Below, in pieces: positions 21,501 to 34,002 of a stretch of 64,000 nucleotides of DNA. The translations under genes and the position numbers were made by a program. The DNA is from Drosophila miranda. Taxonomy: Eukaryota; Arthropoda; Insecta; Diptera; Drosophilidae. The DNA is taken from contig NC_046676.1 in assembly GCF_003369915.1 (NCBI RefSeq), positions 12,878,001 through 12,942,000 on the forward strand, given 5' to 3'. The number at the start of each line of letters is the position of its first letter. The first letter of the stretch is position 1. The notes beneath the pieces were generated by a model, which was not told the origin of the DNA, ran no database searches, and worked only from the letters and a program-made list of their open reading frames with translations.

Positions 21501-22537
21501 GTTCCGGGCATGTGAGGAGAACAACGAAAGAGTCCAAGAAAAAAGGAGTCGTAATCTTTGCATACGAAATTTTAATTTGCGAAACTCCAAGGAAGACTGG
21601 ATGCAGATATGAATCGTAGAGTTCCAGGCCAGACAGATTTCATTCGTTGAGGAATTCTTGATCAACTCGCGGATCTGGAACCCTTGGGATCTTGGGAACT
21701 AAAAATCCAAGTAGCCTTTACTTTGCACCCTGATACGCTCCCAATGTTTATCTGTTTATCTTTGGAAATTAGTCCCGTTGCGGTGCTCTTGACTCCACTG
21801 CCTGAGATGGACGGAGAACATGTGTTAAATTGAGGGGCCCCAAGAGCCCCATCAGGCATCGCATGATTTGCGCTAATTGCGAGTGCAAGCATCTGTGAAT
21901 GCGTCGACTGAAGTCCACTTCCACCGTCAGCTCTGACTCCACTCGAAAGAAATCAGAACGTGCCATTTGGCCAGATACTCGGGGCACTCTCAGACAATGC
22001 ACCCAGTCGCAGTCGCACTCTCCCTGTCCCTTGCTCCTCGTTCGCTTTTCAGGGTCCCAAATAATTTGCTGCGTGTTTGTTTGGCTTTTCACACCAGCAA
22101 CTTGTCCGCTTCCGCGAGGAGGTGTCTGTGAGCGAAACAAAAGACTGGCTCTGCAGACAAGAAATGAGTCATTAGGCAATAAACAAAGCCCTCGAAGGCC
22201 TACAAAACAAAGGCAATAAAAACGACAGGGAACGTAGATGGCCAAGGGTCGAGACCTTGGATACCCTTCGATACAATCATCAGAGCATTTCGGCTACTTG
22301 CAGCGTCCTTTATTCCGTTTCAGTATACCCTCGGCGGGGGCAGGGTACCACAGGAAGAAAAGGCAAGAAATTTGCACACGCGCTATCAATTTGAAGCCCA
22401 ACAATGGGACACTTCAGCCCTTCCAGGGGCTATTTTTCGCCGTCCTTTATTATTGTCAGACGAGACGCGTGCCGGCAATCAAAAATAATAAACACCCCTA
22501 ATTTTGAGGACTAGAAAGAAAAATTGGTTGCATTACC

Positions 22538-22579
22538 GTGTCGCCTGTCGGCTGTCGCCTGTCGCCTGTCGCCTGTCGT
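22538..22579 (+). repeat. (CCTGTCG)n tandem repeat
   Basis: A seven-base unit, about five copies, slightly degenerate. Confidence 0.85.
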
Positions 22580-23084
22580 GTCCCCATCGGCATACTCCTC
22601 CCTAAGATCCCTGGTGCTTCTGTCTGTCTGTCCGTCCCTCATTAAAATCAACACCCGACGTCGCATTCAAAGATGATATTTCAGACTTCGTCAACGCCGT
22701 CGCATCGTCATTAATATTTGGCGCTTAGGCAAATGCAGCCGCATGAATTGTGGCCAAATCCTCCACTCCGCTCCGCCCCCCCAGGCATCCTGGGGGAGAT
22801 GGGGTTGTGGACCACCCGTTGCGTTTAGCACAATGGCAGGATGACGCGTTGTTTTGTCCATGTCCCAGCAGGAGGAGGAGCAGCACCAGGAGTAGGAACA
22901 GGAAGGTGCCAGGCAGCAGAGATTCGGATCTTTCCCTCTATTGTTTGCAGCATCGAAATAATGCCGTTTCATGCATATGCATTCACGTATGGATTTCGCT
23001 TAGAGGTTGGGACTTCGGCTTGAATACGGCTGTGGGAAAGCCGTGGATGGATGGAATAGAATGATGGAGAGAATGGGACTATAC

Positions 23085-23115
23085 ATGGGATGGGATGGGA
23101 TGGGATGGGATGGGA
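23085..23115 (+). repeat. (ATGGG)n microsatellite
   Basis: Six perfect five-base units. The complementary unit recurs at 55650-55689. Confidence 0.9.
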
Positions 23116-25817
23116 GCACAGTGCAGACAATCAAATTTGATGTCAGAATGTGCCGGCGAATAAAAGCGGTCTGTTTAATTTGCATATACTCGTACTCGTA
23201 CTCGTCCTTGTATTCGTGTGTGTGCAACACAGTTCCAGTTTTCATGTTATTCTCCGGCACTCCGACTCTCCCACTGCCAACCACCCAGCCATTTGGGCCA
23301 TCCATTTGCCAAAGCGCATCAAAATAATGAGCAGCCGCCCGTAAATATGCTTTAAAATTTGATGAGTTGTCATGAGTCATGACGGATTCATGGGAATATG
23401 GGAAGAGTGTGGAAGTAGTGCCACCCCCACACTCCACACAGAGGGAGGGAATGGGTAATTACCAGAACATGTTGCAAGCAGAAATAGTAATCCTATATGG
23501 TGATCGAATTGTGAGCAGGACAGTTCCTTAGAGGCCATGCCAGAAGATACCACGAAGGTTCGATAGGTAGATGGGCAGATGGGATGTATTGGATGGCTCT
23601 TTGGGGTCTGGTCTGTACTGCTCTATTGGTTTTCCTCCTCGATGCGTGCTAAAAGTGTTTTTCTTTTTTGGTTCTGTTCTGTTGCCAGAGAAGCCAGAGC
23701 AAACACAAATAACGACAACGGCAACAACTACAAGGGGCACTTAAAAGAAGCACGAAGAAAGAGGCGGAGAAACTCAACAAGGAAGAGGGGGGAGGAGGGA
23801 GGCCATCTACCTCCATCCAAACTCGATGCCGGGGGGATTTGTTTTGCACTGCCAAGGTCGTGCCAGGGAGATGACTCTGCTATTCCAGCCACCCCCCCCC
23901 CCCCCATCAGTGCCCCACTCGGAGCGGAGCCAATCAAGTGCTCGTTGAGGTGGTCAAGTGAATTATTGAGGCATGGGGTTACGGACATGGCTGGCAGCGG
24001 ACTGAATTTGCATTAGCATCAAGTGCCTGACACTCTCAATATTTATAGAGGTGTCGAGGAGTGCCATTTCGATGATTGCTTATCGATTTAGTGGGAATTA
24101 GCCATAACCATAACCATAACCATAACAGTACTGTTATTAATCACTCGAGTGGATCAAATTCCTGCGGGCATCCTCCCTTTTGTCCTTCATTTTACTTCTA
24201 TTGGACCTACCTCCGAAATTCTTGGACATCTTTGGACTTGGGCTCTCGATATCCCAACCCTTGAATATATCCCCCCAAATCGCAATCGATTCGAACCCAT
24301 TCAACCGTGGCAAAGCCTTTCAAAATTCAACTTTAACAAGCAGCCTGAAAACTGTTTTAAATGCCACGTTTTATCTGTGAGAAAACTCTTTAAAGTCCAA
24401 ACACACACACACCCAGGGCAATTGCAACTGCAACAGCAGCTGTGGTAGTGGCAGTGGCAATGGCAGTGGCAGTGGTAGTGGTCGGGGCATGGGGTGGTGC
24501 ATATGTTGCCACAGAAAATTTAAGGTCTACAAGGGGAAAATGCTGTTGCAACAATAAAATATTTGCAATTTAATTAAACGAAATTAAACAATCTTGCCAG
24601 CATTTGTGCAAACATGTGTGGCAATTGTGTTCGCTCGTAATCTAAATTTGTAAGTTGCCATCTCTCTGGAAATCCTGGCAGTTGCAGCCTCCTCCTCTGC
24701 CCTCTGCCCACTGCCCAATCGCCGGACAAGTGGAAGTTTTTGGGTTTCTGGTCCCCCGCCTCTGGTGGTGCAGCATAGCATCTACTTCTGTGGCCATTCC
24801 TGAGAACTTTCTTGAATGTCTCCTTGCCTGGCGGCACCAGCACAGGGAGCACAGGGAGCCAAGGGAGCACAGGGAGCAGAAGCAGCAGGAAAAGTGGAAA
24901 ACAAGAAATAGTTTTCACGTTCTATTTCTTTTTCATAAAATTCAAAGAAAACTGCAGCCAGGCAAAAGGGCTGCCTGGGCAGGAAGCAATAAATGTAAAA
25001 GTAAGGCAAAGTTTTCCATTCTGATTATGATAAAGGGAAAAAGGCCGGTGGAAAGCAGAGAGAGAGAGATGTACTCATTTGGTCAGCAAATCGATTCGGT
25101 CGAAACATGCAGTTTTAGCCAAAATACTCGTACATAAATATTTGCATATTCCCCCCCCCTCATAAAACCCACACGCAACTGAAAAGTCAATAAAAGGGAT
25201 TTTTGCATTGGCCAAAAAGTTTTTAATGAATTTATTTTCTCTTGTCGATATTAAAACAATGAACAAAGAACATTTTCCCAACCATTGCCTCTTATGCCCT
25301 AATTTATGGCATACACAAAATGTAATACTTACACAAGTTAGACAATAAAAAGCATCGACATCCGATCGAATGGCAGGCAAGCAGAAAGTGCCAGGAATGC
25401 CAGGAATGCCAGGAGCTCTGCTCGTAATTGAAATATATTTCAAGTCCCTGGAAAGTCATCCAGAGACATCCAGGGCCTCCATATTCATGAAGATTTATGA
25501 TGCTGCATGCAAACAGCTGTTTAAAGCTTGATCCCAGATAACTGTAGGGATACTCTGTTAATACGCTTATATAGCAGATGAAAACCGAAAACTCTCATTT
25601 CTGATATCATCGAAAACTAAGTATCAATAAGACGGAGTGCACTGGCACTTGCTGGGGATTATGGAGCAACGATTGCTTGAACACTGATTGCCACTAGGAC
25701 CGCACGGCGTAATCGACAATCGACGGAAGGAATTGATAATCTAAACACTTGAATTGAATTGCAATCGAAGCTACAGACAAATAATTGCTTCCACTTAGAG
25801 AGCAGGGCGGGGGGCAA

Positions 25818-25855
25818 CCGACTGCCGACTACCGACTACCGACTAACGACTAACC
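25818..25855 (+). repeat. (CGACTAC)n tandem repeat
   Basis: Four to five seven-base units. Confidence 0.8.
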
Positions 25856-26521
25856 ATGTCGTATTCAATTACGGATAATTAGACCATTTTCCAATGGACT
25901 AATGCTCTCCATGTTATGATGGTGGTGCCTGCATTCGTGCCACGTGCACAGAAATACAATTCCACCCACACACACATATAGATATAGATATAGATGGAGG
26001 GAGCTACAACTATCCACGAGGCACGCATTCGAGAAATTCAATTTTAATGCGGCTATTACATAATTTGATCCTTGTTCTGGCCCCGACACTGAATGCATAT
26101 TAATTAAGCATCGTAATTTGATTTTATGCTAAGCTGCAGCCAGCATCGGAAGGAGCCACAAACTGCAGGCAAGTCGGGGGATCGAAGGAGCTGCAATCCT
26201 GTCTTCTGTCTTCTGTCTCCTGCACTCAAGCTCCTCCTGCCCTTGGGGCAACAGACAAACATAAAACTTTGCCCACAAATTGCTTGCATGACCCCTTCCA
26301 AGGCTGGGGCTGGGGCCAATGAAAATATATCGATTGTTAATGGGAGCTCCAAAGGAGTAGGGCAGCTAGAAATGTCCTTGGGTGGTCTGTGCCCGACTTG
26401 GATGTGGTTTTTGACCGTTTTCGACGGCTATTTCCATAACAATTTCATGGATGTCTGATGTCTGATGTCTGGTGCCTGTGGCAACTAATTTGACAGTTGA
26501 ACGATATTAAGCTGCCACTCC

Positions 26522-26552
26522 GCTCGCGACGCTCGCGACGCTCGCGACGCTC
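26522..26552 (+). repeat. (GCTCGCGAC)n nine-base repeat
   Basis: About 3.4 perfect copies of a nine-base unit in an otherwise AT-rich context. Confidence 0.85.
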
Positions 26553-27818
26553 CAATTCAATTAATTTGTGATAAATAAATAAGCAAAAAGTAGCGCTAAA
26601 ATGCCAATGTCCAGCATAAATATTTAAAATACAATAGTCCGTGTCCGTACTCGCATCCGTGTGTGCTCAGAGCCGTACTCCCGCTCGTACACTGGGCCAC
26701 AGAGCGCACTCACGTCCAGCTGACATCACATTTAATTAATTTAATAACCGCTTTTAACAAGCATTAATAGCGTTAATTTATCTGACAGGACAGCGCCACT
26801 TTTCATTTGCATTTATGAATGCAATGAAGAAACTATGTACACATATTCATGTGCTGTGTACTCTGTACATATACTCGAACCTTTATTGGCTTACATATGT
26901 ATGTATGACCAACGATTCTCTTTGTGGTTTCATCATCAATGGTTTTCCAATGAGTACTCGAAGGCATTTGCTTTAAAGCGAAAGCAGTAGGACTCCTCTA
27001 GGATTACCCAATCTACAATTATCTCTTTAGGCAGGAATCCCTTCAATGTCAATCTATATCCATTTAGTTCAGTCAATTGTTCCTAATTGCCTGCTTATAC
27101 TCGCAGTAGTAGCCGGGATCCGTTGTCAAATGCATTGTGATGTGTAATTGATACAAGATTGCACAATGCCCTCATAATAGTGGAAGCTGACAGATACTTT
27201 CAACTGATTGATGCCCTAAGTCTCGTCTCCTGTTGCCAGTGCCATCCATTTATCCCTTTGGCACATCAATTGCAAACGATTAATTTCACTAATTGGCTGC
27301 CGTCGATGGAGCAGAGATGACAGCAGCTCGGAGTAGCTCCAAGCCAAACAAAAGGGATAAGTAAATGGCGGGGACAACTTTTTCCCATTGTTCATCTCCT
27401 GATCCAGTGCCCACTGGCACTGCCATCTCCATTTCGATTCCGATTTCCACCCATGGGGGGAGGACAGGGCAGGACATGTTATGACGTACCCGTGTAAACG
27501 TCAAATGCCAGAACGTCTGTTTGTGTTCCGAGGCGGTGTCCAGGGACTGGAGAGGTGGAGAGATGGATAGTGTCGGTGTGTGTCCCGTGTCAAGCAATTT
27601 ACAAGTCAAAGCCGGGACAGGACCCGTTTCTGACAGCCCGTGGGGCCAGCTCCTCCTTTCAATGCTAGTTCCAAGATTTCATCACCATTGCCTTAATTAA
27701 TACCAAGAACAAGGGGGCCCTGACAGCCCTGAGCCTGAGACTGACTTGACGCGTGTCGACATTTGGCTGGGACTCCGTTCGTTCCTTCGAGAACTTGCGA
27801 AAGGGGGGGATTTCCCCG

Positions 27819-27824
27819 TTTATT
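27819..27824 (-). terminator. Poly(A) signal of the aminopeptidase gene
   Basis: AATAAA on the minus strand, 23 bases beyond the stop codon. Confidence 0.6.
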
Positions 27825-27846
27825 GGACATGGGCTGTGTATGGTTC

Positions 27847-30818
27847 TTAGATATGCCTCCCCAGAGCCTGGCTGAAATCGCCGGAGCAATCCCTTTGCCA
27901 TTGCTGGTTCACCTTGACCATATCGAGGGCTTTCTGGAGGGGCTCCTCGAACTGCTTCAGGTCCTTCAATTGCTCCTTCAGTCTTGCCGAATCTTCGGGT
28001 CTGTGCAGATTTCCAGCCAGGGTCTGCAGGAGGCTCGTCAGCTGCCTTTTCTTGAACTTTTCGCTGTGAAAAAGTCATCAATTATTCGGTTTTCTTTGGG
28101 CTTAATTTACCCCCAACTTACGTGAGTCTTTTGGCGTGGGACAGAATGTGGTCGGCCGCCTCGATGGCCACGTGCTCACGTGTCAGTGCGGTCTTCACGG
28201 CCAGCATGTAGCAATCGCTGACTTCTTCCATCTCGGACTGGAGCGTGTAGTCGAGGAACTCCCCAAGCAGACTGATGTTGCGGCTGCATCCAAGAGCAGA
28301 CGCATAGATTCCCTGCTGGGGGGCGTTCGTCGAGTTCCTGAAGAGCTGCATCACATGCTGGAAGTCCGCTTCGCCGCCCTGCTCGATGGCGGTGCAGTAG
28401 GCCACCTCCTGCAAGTCGGCGGGAAGCTCCAGGAAACCATTTGAATCTCGCAAAAAGGCCTGCCTGGCCTGGGGCACGCAGTCGTCCACGCGGTAGCGAC
28501 AGGCCTGAGCGTAGATCTGCCGCATTAAGGACACCTCCCTGATGGTCGAGGACATACTCGTGATGGTGCCCAGCTTGGGCAGGCGGCTATACGGCGCTGT
28601 GAGGAGCTTTGCCATGTAAACCTGGAAGAAAGGGTGATAGAATAAAGTCCTAAAAGGACCACCTTCGAGCCTACCTTGAACTCTGTTGCCTGCCGACCAC
28701 TCAATAACGTTCCAAGGCGGTCTAAGAGGCCCAGACCTCTCTTCCAGGGCAGGAACTCCTCCTCTCTCTGCAGATACTCGAAAAGGTCGAAGGCCCAGTC
28801 GTAGCTGAGGAGTTTTACCGCACCCAAGGCCATCAGATCATCCATTAGCTGGACTCTGTTGTACATGGGAATGCCCCCAAAGCTTGGATCATCCGCCAGA
28901 GTACTGATGATCATCCTCCAGTTGTGCTCGTCATAGTTCACCCGATAGATGACACTGACCTGGGGATTCAGAATGAACCACTCATTGCGTGCTGTACTGA
29001 GGGGTAGTTCCACTGTGTGTGCAGAGGTGGGACACTCCAGCCAAGACTGGGGACGAGTACGCTCAAAGTCGGGATGGTTTTGGGAGACCAAACTCAGCGG
29101 CACCCACCAGCAGTTGCCTGTGGCGGCGCCTTCCCTCAGGCCTTTCTCCAGGTAAAATCTCGTTTGATTGAGGCTCACACTTCCCGTTTCGTAGTCCCGA
29201 ACAGCGGTGACCAGTGGATAGCCCCCCTGCAGCGTCCACGAGTCCATGGCTCGACCAAGATTGAAGTCAGGGGGTAGCACCTTCTCCTCCACGGCTGCCG
29301 CCTGCATGGACTGCCACAGATGAGCCTGCTCCACATTCCCGAAGGAATGTACGGAGAGATAGGAGCGAATGGCCAGCAAGAAGGCCTCCTCGCCGATCAT
29401 CTTGTGCAGCATGCGCATGATCAGGGCGCCCTTCTCATAGACGTACTCTGAGAACTGCCCGAGGATCTGCGCAGGATCCTTCACCTCTCGAGAAATGGCG
29501 CGCGCCGAGCTGGCCGAATCCTGAAGAAAGAAACGTTCCAAGTCCTCGCCGATAAATCGCTCGCTGCAACCCCAATCGGTCTGCACGGCATCCAGGGCCA
29601 GATAGGCAAAGTACGTGGATGGGCCCTCCTTCAGCCAGAGATCGTTCCACCATTTCATGGTCACGAGGTTGCCGAACCACTGATGCGCATACTCGTGGGC
29701 CAACGTCTTGGCCTTGCCATCCCTTGCCACCTGCAGATCATTCGGGCTGTGCACGAACCTGGCCTCTTTGAAGGTGACCAGTCCCCAGTTCTCCATGGCC
29801 GAGAACCTGTGGGTGGGCGCTGCCAGCTGGTCGATCTTTCTCAGCGGAAAGTCCAGTTGAAAGAGATCCTCAAAGTAGCCGATAACTCTTGGGGCCATGG
29901 CGATGGAGAAGTTGGCCTGATCCACCGCCTTGGGCTGCAACCAATTGCGGAAGATCACCCTGTTCTTGGTGTCGCTCTGCACGGTGGCCGCGTTGGTCAG
30001 ATCGTGGACCGCAAAGGCCACCAGGTAGGTGGATGTCCTCGACAGTTGTTCGTGCTCGCACCAGACATAGTCAAGGAGGCTTTCACTGAGACGATGAAAA
30101 GAAGAGAGAGGCTTAGTGGATCAGTATGATCGTATACTTACTGCTGTCGGCACTGAAGGATCGGCATGTTGCTGAGGCCCGTGTAGCGTTTGTGGTAGCC
30201 CAGGGTCACGTTAAAAGTGGCCTTCCATGGGGGTTCATCGAAGCAGGGAAACGCCTGGCGGGCAAACGTCGGAGAGAACTGTGTGACTGCCAAGTAACTA
30301 ATGAATGAAACGTGTGATCAGGAAACCGGCCATCGTTTGTCAAAGAGCCGCAATACTCACTGTTTGTCTTGGGATGCCGCGTCCGTGTAGGAGCTGTTGT
30401 AGTAGCCCGATTCTGTTGCATTCAGCGACGATTCAAAGTGCATCGTCAGCTGGTAGGTCTGACCCAACTCCAGATCCCGACACAGGTGCAGCGTGTAGTA
30501 GTCGTACACCTCATTCAGCTCGATATCCATGCCGGAGAGGCACTGCCTCTCCCCTCCACCACTAAGCGAAATGCCAGACTTGTCTATCCGCAAATTCCGG
30601 GCATGCAACGTGATGTTTCTGGTGGGCTGGAGGACAAACAGATCGATCCTCACAGCCCCCTCGAAGCGCAGGTCGGTGGCGTTCAGGTGGGTCAGGATGC
30701 GTATATCATAGTGCTGTGGCTCCATGGCGGTGGGCAGGCGATAGTGATCGTAGACAGCCAGGCTGGCAGAAGGCATCAGCAGTAAAAGGAGGCAGTAAAT
30801 GGATGTAGATCCGAGCAT
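27847..30818 (-). CDS. Secreted M1 zinc aminopeptidase (913 aa), five exons
   Basis: Exons are 30818-30361, 30297-30142, 30085-28675, 28621-28122 and 28063-27847; all borders are GT..AG and the frame closes exactly. Residues 1-21 form a signal peptide ([14 protein letters not shown]). The gluzincin core is HEYAH at 335-339 with zinc ligand E358 18 residues on, and the catalytic Tyr sits in a [11 protein letters not shown] motif. The substrate motif GAMEN reads SAMEN (300-304), and the usual NEG after the helix is KEG. It should cleave N-terminal residues from peptides outside the cell, probably in the gut; the tail LGRHI shows no GPI-anchor signal. By memory it matches the CG3502-type enzymes next to CG3500 (TEX261) in D. 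melanogaster. A second in-frame ATG at 30845 may belong to the leader. Confidence 0.9.
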
Positions 30819-30910
30819 GCTGTGGCAATGAAACTGGGAGAACATACAGTCAGTCAAACATACTTACATACAGGTTTCCCACTGATATAGTCTTTAATAA
30901 TTGTCCCCAA
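30819..30910. promoter_or_regulatory. Short divergent promoter with a GATA-type site
   Basis: Only 92 bases separate the start codons of the aminopeptidase and the mitochondrial-type gene. ACTGATAT near 30882 resembles the GATA-factor sites common upstream of gut enzyme genes. TTCTCCCAG on the minus strand, just upstream of the aminopeptidase ATG, could be the acceptor of a leader intron. Confidence 0.4.
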
Positions 30911-31602
30911 ATGTTCCTAAATGTTCTGCGTGCCCCCACCAAAATTATTGTTGCAGGGAAGCAACCATTTACCCCAACCCCGGCCCCGTGCTGCCGACAG
31001 TTTAGCCACGAGCCACCTGTAAAGGTGAGCCAGCTCAAGGACCACCTGAACCTGGCTCGGCTATACCTCCAGGAGCGCTACCTCCTCGGGCCGGACTTCA
31101 GCGCGGAGGAATTCCTGAAGGGAACGTGTCAGGCAACCCTCGCGATGCTGGAGGCAGTGCGTCGCATAGACTGGAAGCGCATTCGAAGCTTCTGCACGGA
31201 GGAATTCTCCCTGACCATGTACGGAATCGCCCAGAGGGAAAGTGTGTGCGCCAACCTGATGGGACTAGAGGGCTTGGAGCTATCGAAACCCGTACATTTG
31301 AAGACGAAAGAATGCGACGATGGCAGAATCTTCTTGCACGTGCACCTGGAGATTTTGTTGCTGCGCTGTTTGATGAGCCGGATGAGCTGGTGGAGACTGG
31401 GCTCCAAGTGCCTGCCCACAAAGAGATTCGCGTAGCCTCTTATAAGATCGCATTGCGCAGGGAGCTGTCCGGTCTAGACGGCACAGATCCTGAAGACGAG
31501 GATTGGGTCTTTAGTTTCTTCCAGATTCAATACATGTCTTTGCTGGGCTTCTGCCCCAAAAGTGGCACATGCTGGTTCATTCGGGCCTTAAAACCGTATT
31601 AG
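30911..31602 (+). CDS. Mitochondrial-type protein (about 230 aa), frame interrupted once
   Basis: The N-terminus is a typical mitochondrial leader (MFLNVLRAPTKIIVAGKQPF, then CRQFSHEPP). It has basic and no acidic residues before an RxFS-like cleavage site. The body (LKDHLNLARLYLQERYLLGP, DWKRIRSFCTEEFSLTMYGI) reads in one frame to about 31366. From about 31369 the sensible protein (FDEPDELVETGLQVPAHKEI ... FCPKSGTCWFIRALKPY) continues in another frame to a TAG at 31600. The total length is one base short of a multiple of three, as expected from a single-base loss or an assembly error. A 38-base intron would be too short. I do not recognise the family. Confidence 0.55.
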
Positions 31603-33971
31603 ACATTCGACCTGAGTGCTCTGGTACCCCGGTTACCGGTTTTTCGGTCGACTGCAGTCACGTCCCAGTTCAACGATCGCCCTCTGTCAGCAGCTTCAAA
31701 TAATCACAACGTTGACGCCGCTCAAAATTCTACCTGCGATCACGTATACATATATGTACTCTCCACTGTTCGCAGTCTGTTCTTCACGTTCCAATAATGT
31801 TCACCGTACTGAACGCACTCCGGGGCAGACGTCTTCATTTATGGCCATGCCGTCAGTTGGCGCTCTCTTGCAACGAACGATTGGAGCGGCTCAGGCATGA
31901 TCAGTGATCACCGATCAGTAGTCGGACATTTGTGTATAAGAACCTGTAAAAGCCTTTCCTAATTTTGCCATGGCAGGGGCAAAGTTCACCGAAAAAAAAA
32001 GATAGAACTGAAATTAGACTTGCGTGAAAGTTTTCTTCTTTAATTGTATTTTTTCAAGAACAAAAAAGAGACCCTGAAAGAAGGCTAAGCGAGAGCCATT
32101 TAATTAGGGCCTCCTTCAGTGTGAAATTTGTCAAATTCGTCATTCTCTCTCTCTCTCTCTCTCTTATGGCTCTGCCCTCCAGAACGCAGTCCCGCATATT
32201 AACAATTCCAGTTTCTGTTGCACTTTGAAAAAGTAAGCTATGCCCTCCTCCTCTGCCTCGAGTGGGAATGGTGGGGCCGCGGAGGAGGTGGAATCACGGC
32301 ATGTCGCTTTCGAATGGAACATAAAAAATTGAGGGCTTAATTAAAAAGCAAAAATGTGCTGCGATTTTCCGCTTTTTTAACGCCAACTGCAGAAACTTCC
32401 ATCCTCCAAAAGAAAAAAAAAACAAAAAAAACCCCTTGTTGATGGCCAGGGACGTGCCACACACACACACACACACGCACGCGCATGCAGCATGGGGAAA
32501 AGGACCAAAAGACGAAAAAAGGAAGTGAAACTACTTGGTAGCGACTTTTTGTGCGCTCCTTGGAAGCCCACTGCCATACGAAATGCGCTTCTGGTCTCAT
32601 GTGTCTTTTTATGTCATCTCTTTTGTTGCTCCGCTAGCGTTGTCCACAAATTAAGGTTTTTCATCAGGTTTAGCTCTCGTTTTGTTGCTGTTTTGCAGGG
32701 ACCATGACTTTTGTTGTTAATTAAAGTTAGGCCAAAAAGGAGCAGGACCTCTCTCTCTCTCTCTCTGTCGAGTGCTCATTAAAATTGAAATGCGTGTTCG
32801 GGTGTGTCGGGCTCCTGCAGGTCCTGCCACCAGGTGGATAAAGTTTCGGCTTGATTCAACAGCAATTCGCTTGATAAATTGATAGATTGGTGGGGTAGGG
32901 AGTACTTATTAAGTATACATTTCGTGTCCTTTGTTTGGTGTTCACTTGACCCGAAAGTTTACCATAAAATTGAACTTTTAGCCAGTTTTCTCCAATGCCC
33001 AAAGTGCTTGCCACACATTTCTTTGCAACTTCAAGAGCAGATGGATAAAGTGCCATTCTGTGTGTTTTCCGAACAATTTGAAATTAGAATTTGTAAAGCA
33101 AACTGAAAGTCTCACAACAAACTCTTTGCGGGGATCCAAACTACCAGTGTCATTTGTACTGGATGTCCTCCTGGTGTCCTGTACAACGGGACTTGTACTA
33201 TTGTCCCGAATCAGGGCAATTGCAGCGCCTTAAAGTGCACCACAGCAGGCCACATAAATAAATGCTTGCACATTTACTTTGCCCCGCCTCTGCCAAGGTC
33301 CTTCCCTTCCCGCCTCCAGCATGTTCCGGGTGTTGTGTACGCTTCGGTTCCTGCTCCCAGCACGTCCATAACTCAACTCTGGCGTGGGAGGTGTTTCTGC
33401 TGTCTGCCAGACGCTTTATTTACTTGCAATTTGAAACGGACTCCACTGCAATTCCGATACAAATCCCGAGCAACTTCTTCGCTCTGATTCTGCACTGTTC
33501 CGCCTGTGATTCGCCATTCTCTGGAGAGACATTGCCATAACTTTGTATATTGTAATGGCAATGCAATTGGATCAATTTCAGCAGCACACATCACCGGGGA
33601 ACGAGAACACTTACCTACCCAAAAGGACAGACGATTCTGAGTCAAGTCCAAGCCCATGGCACCCATTAGATGATGGAGGAAGGGACATCGAAATAACCTA
33701 TAGAAAATCGATCATTTATCGCCGTTGCAAACAACTTCCATAGAGAACGATGGATTGACAGACCGCTGTGTAATCGAGACATTGCCATCCCTGACGAGCA
33801 GCCGCAGTCGCAGCTGGAGTGGACTATGCCATGACAATGGTCCAAGTGCGGCAGCGGCATTCGCTCCATTTTCTGGGCAGTTAGCAAAATGTCACGTAGC
33901 AAAATGCGACAGCGTGGTCAACATAATGAATGGGGCCTGCCACCCAGTGCGAAGAGTGTACCAACAGCAAG

Positions 33972-34002
<31 letters not shown>

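Larger units (their letters stand above)
13309..27818. other. Gene-poor block of about 14.5 kb, no supported gene
   Basis: No open frame here has a domain, a codon pattern or splice signals I would defend. The block is rich in AT-rich homeobox-type words (TAATTA), A/T runs and many short tandem repeats, listed separately. Such blocks in Drosophila often hold enhancers or large introns of developmental genes. Which gene it serves cannot be told from the sequence. Confidence 0.6.
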
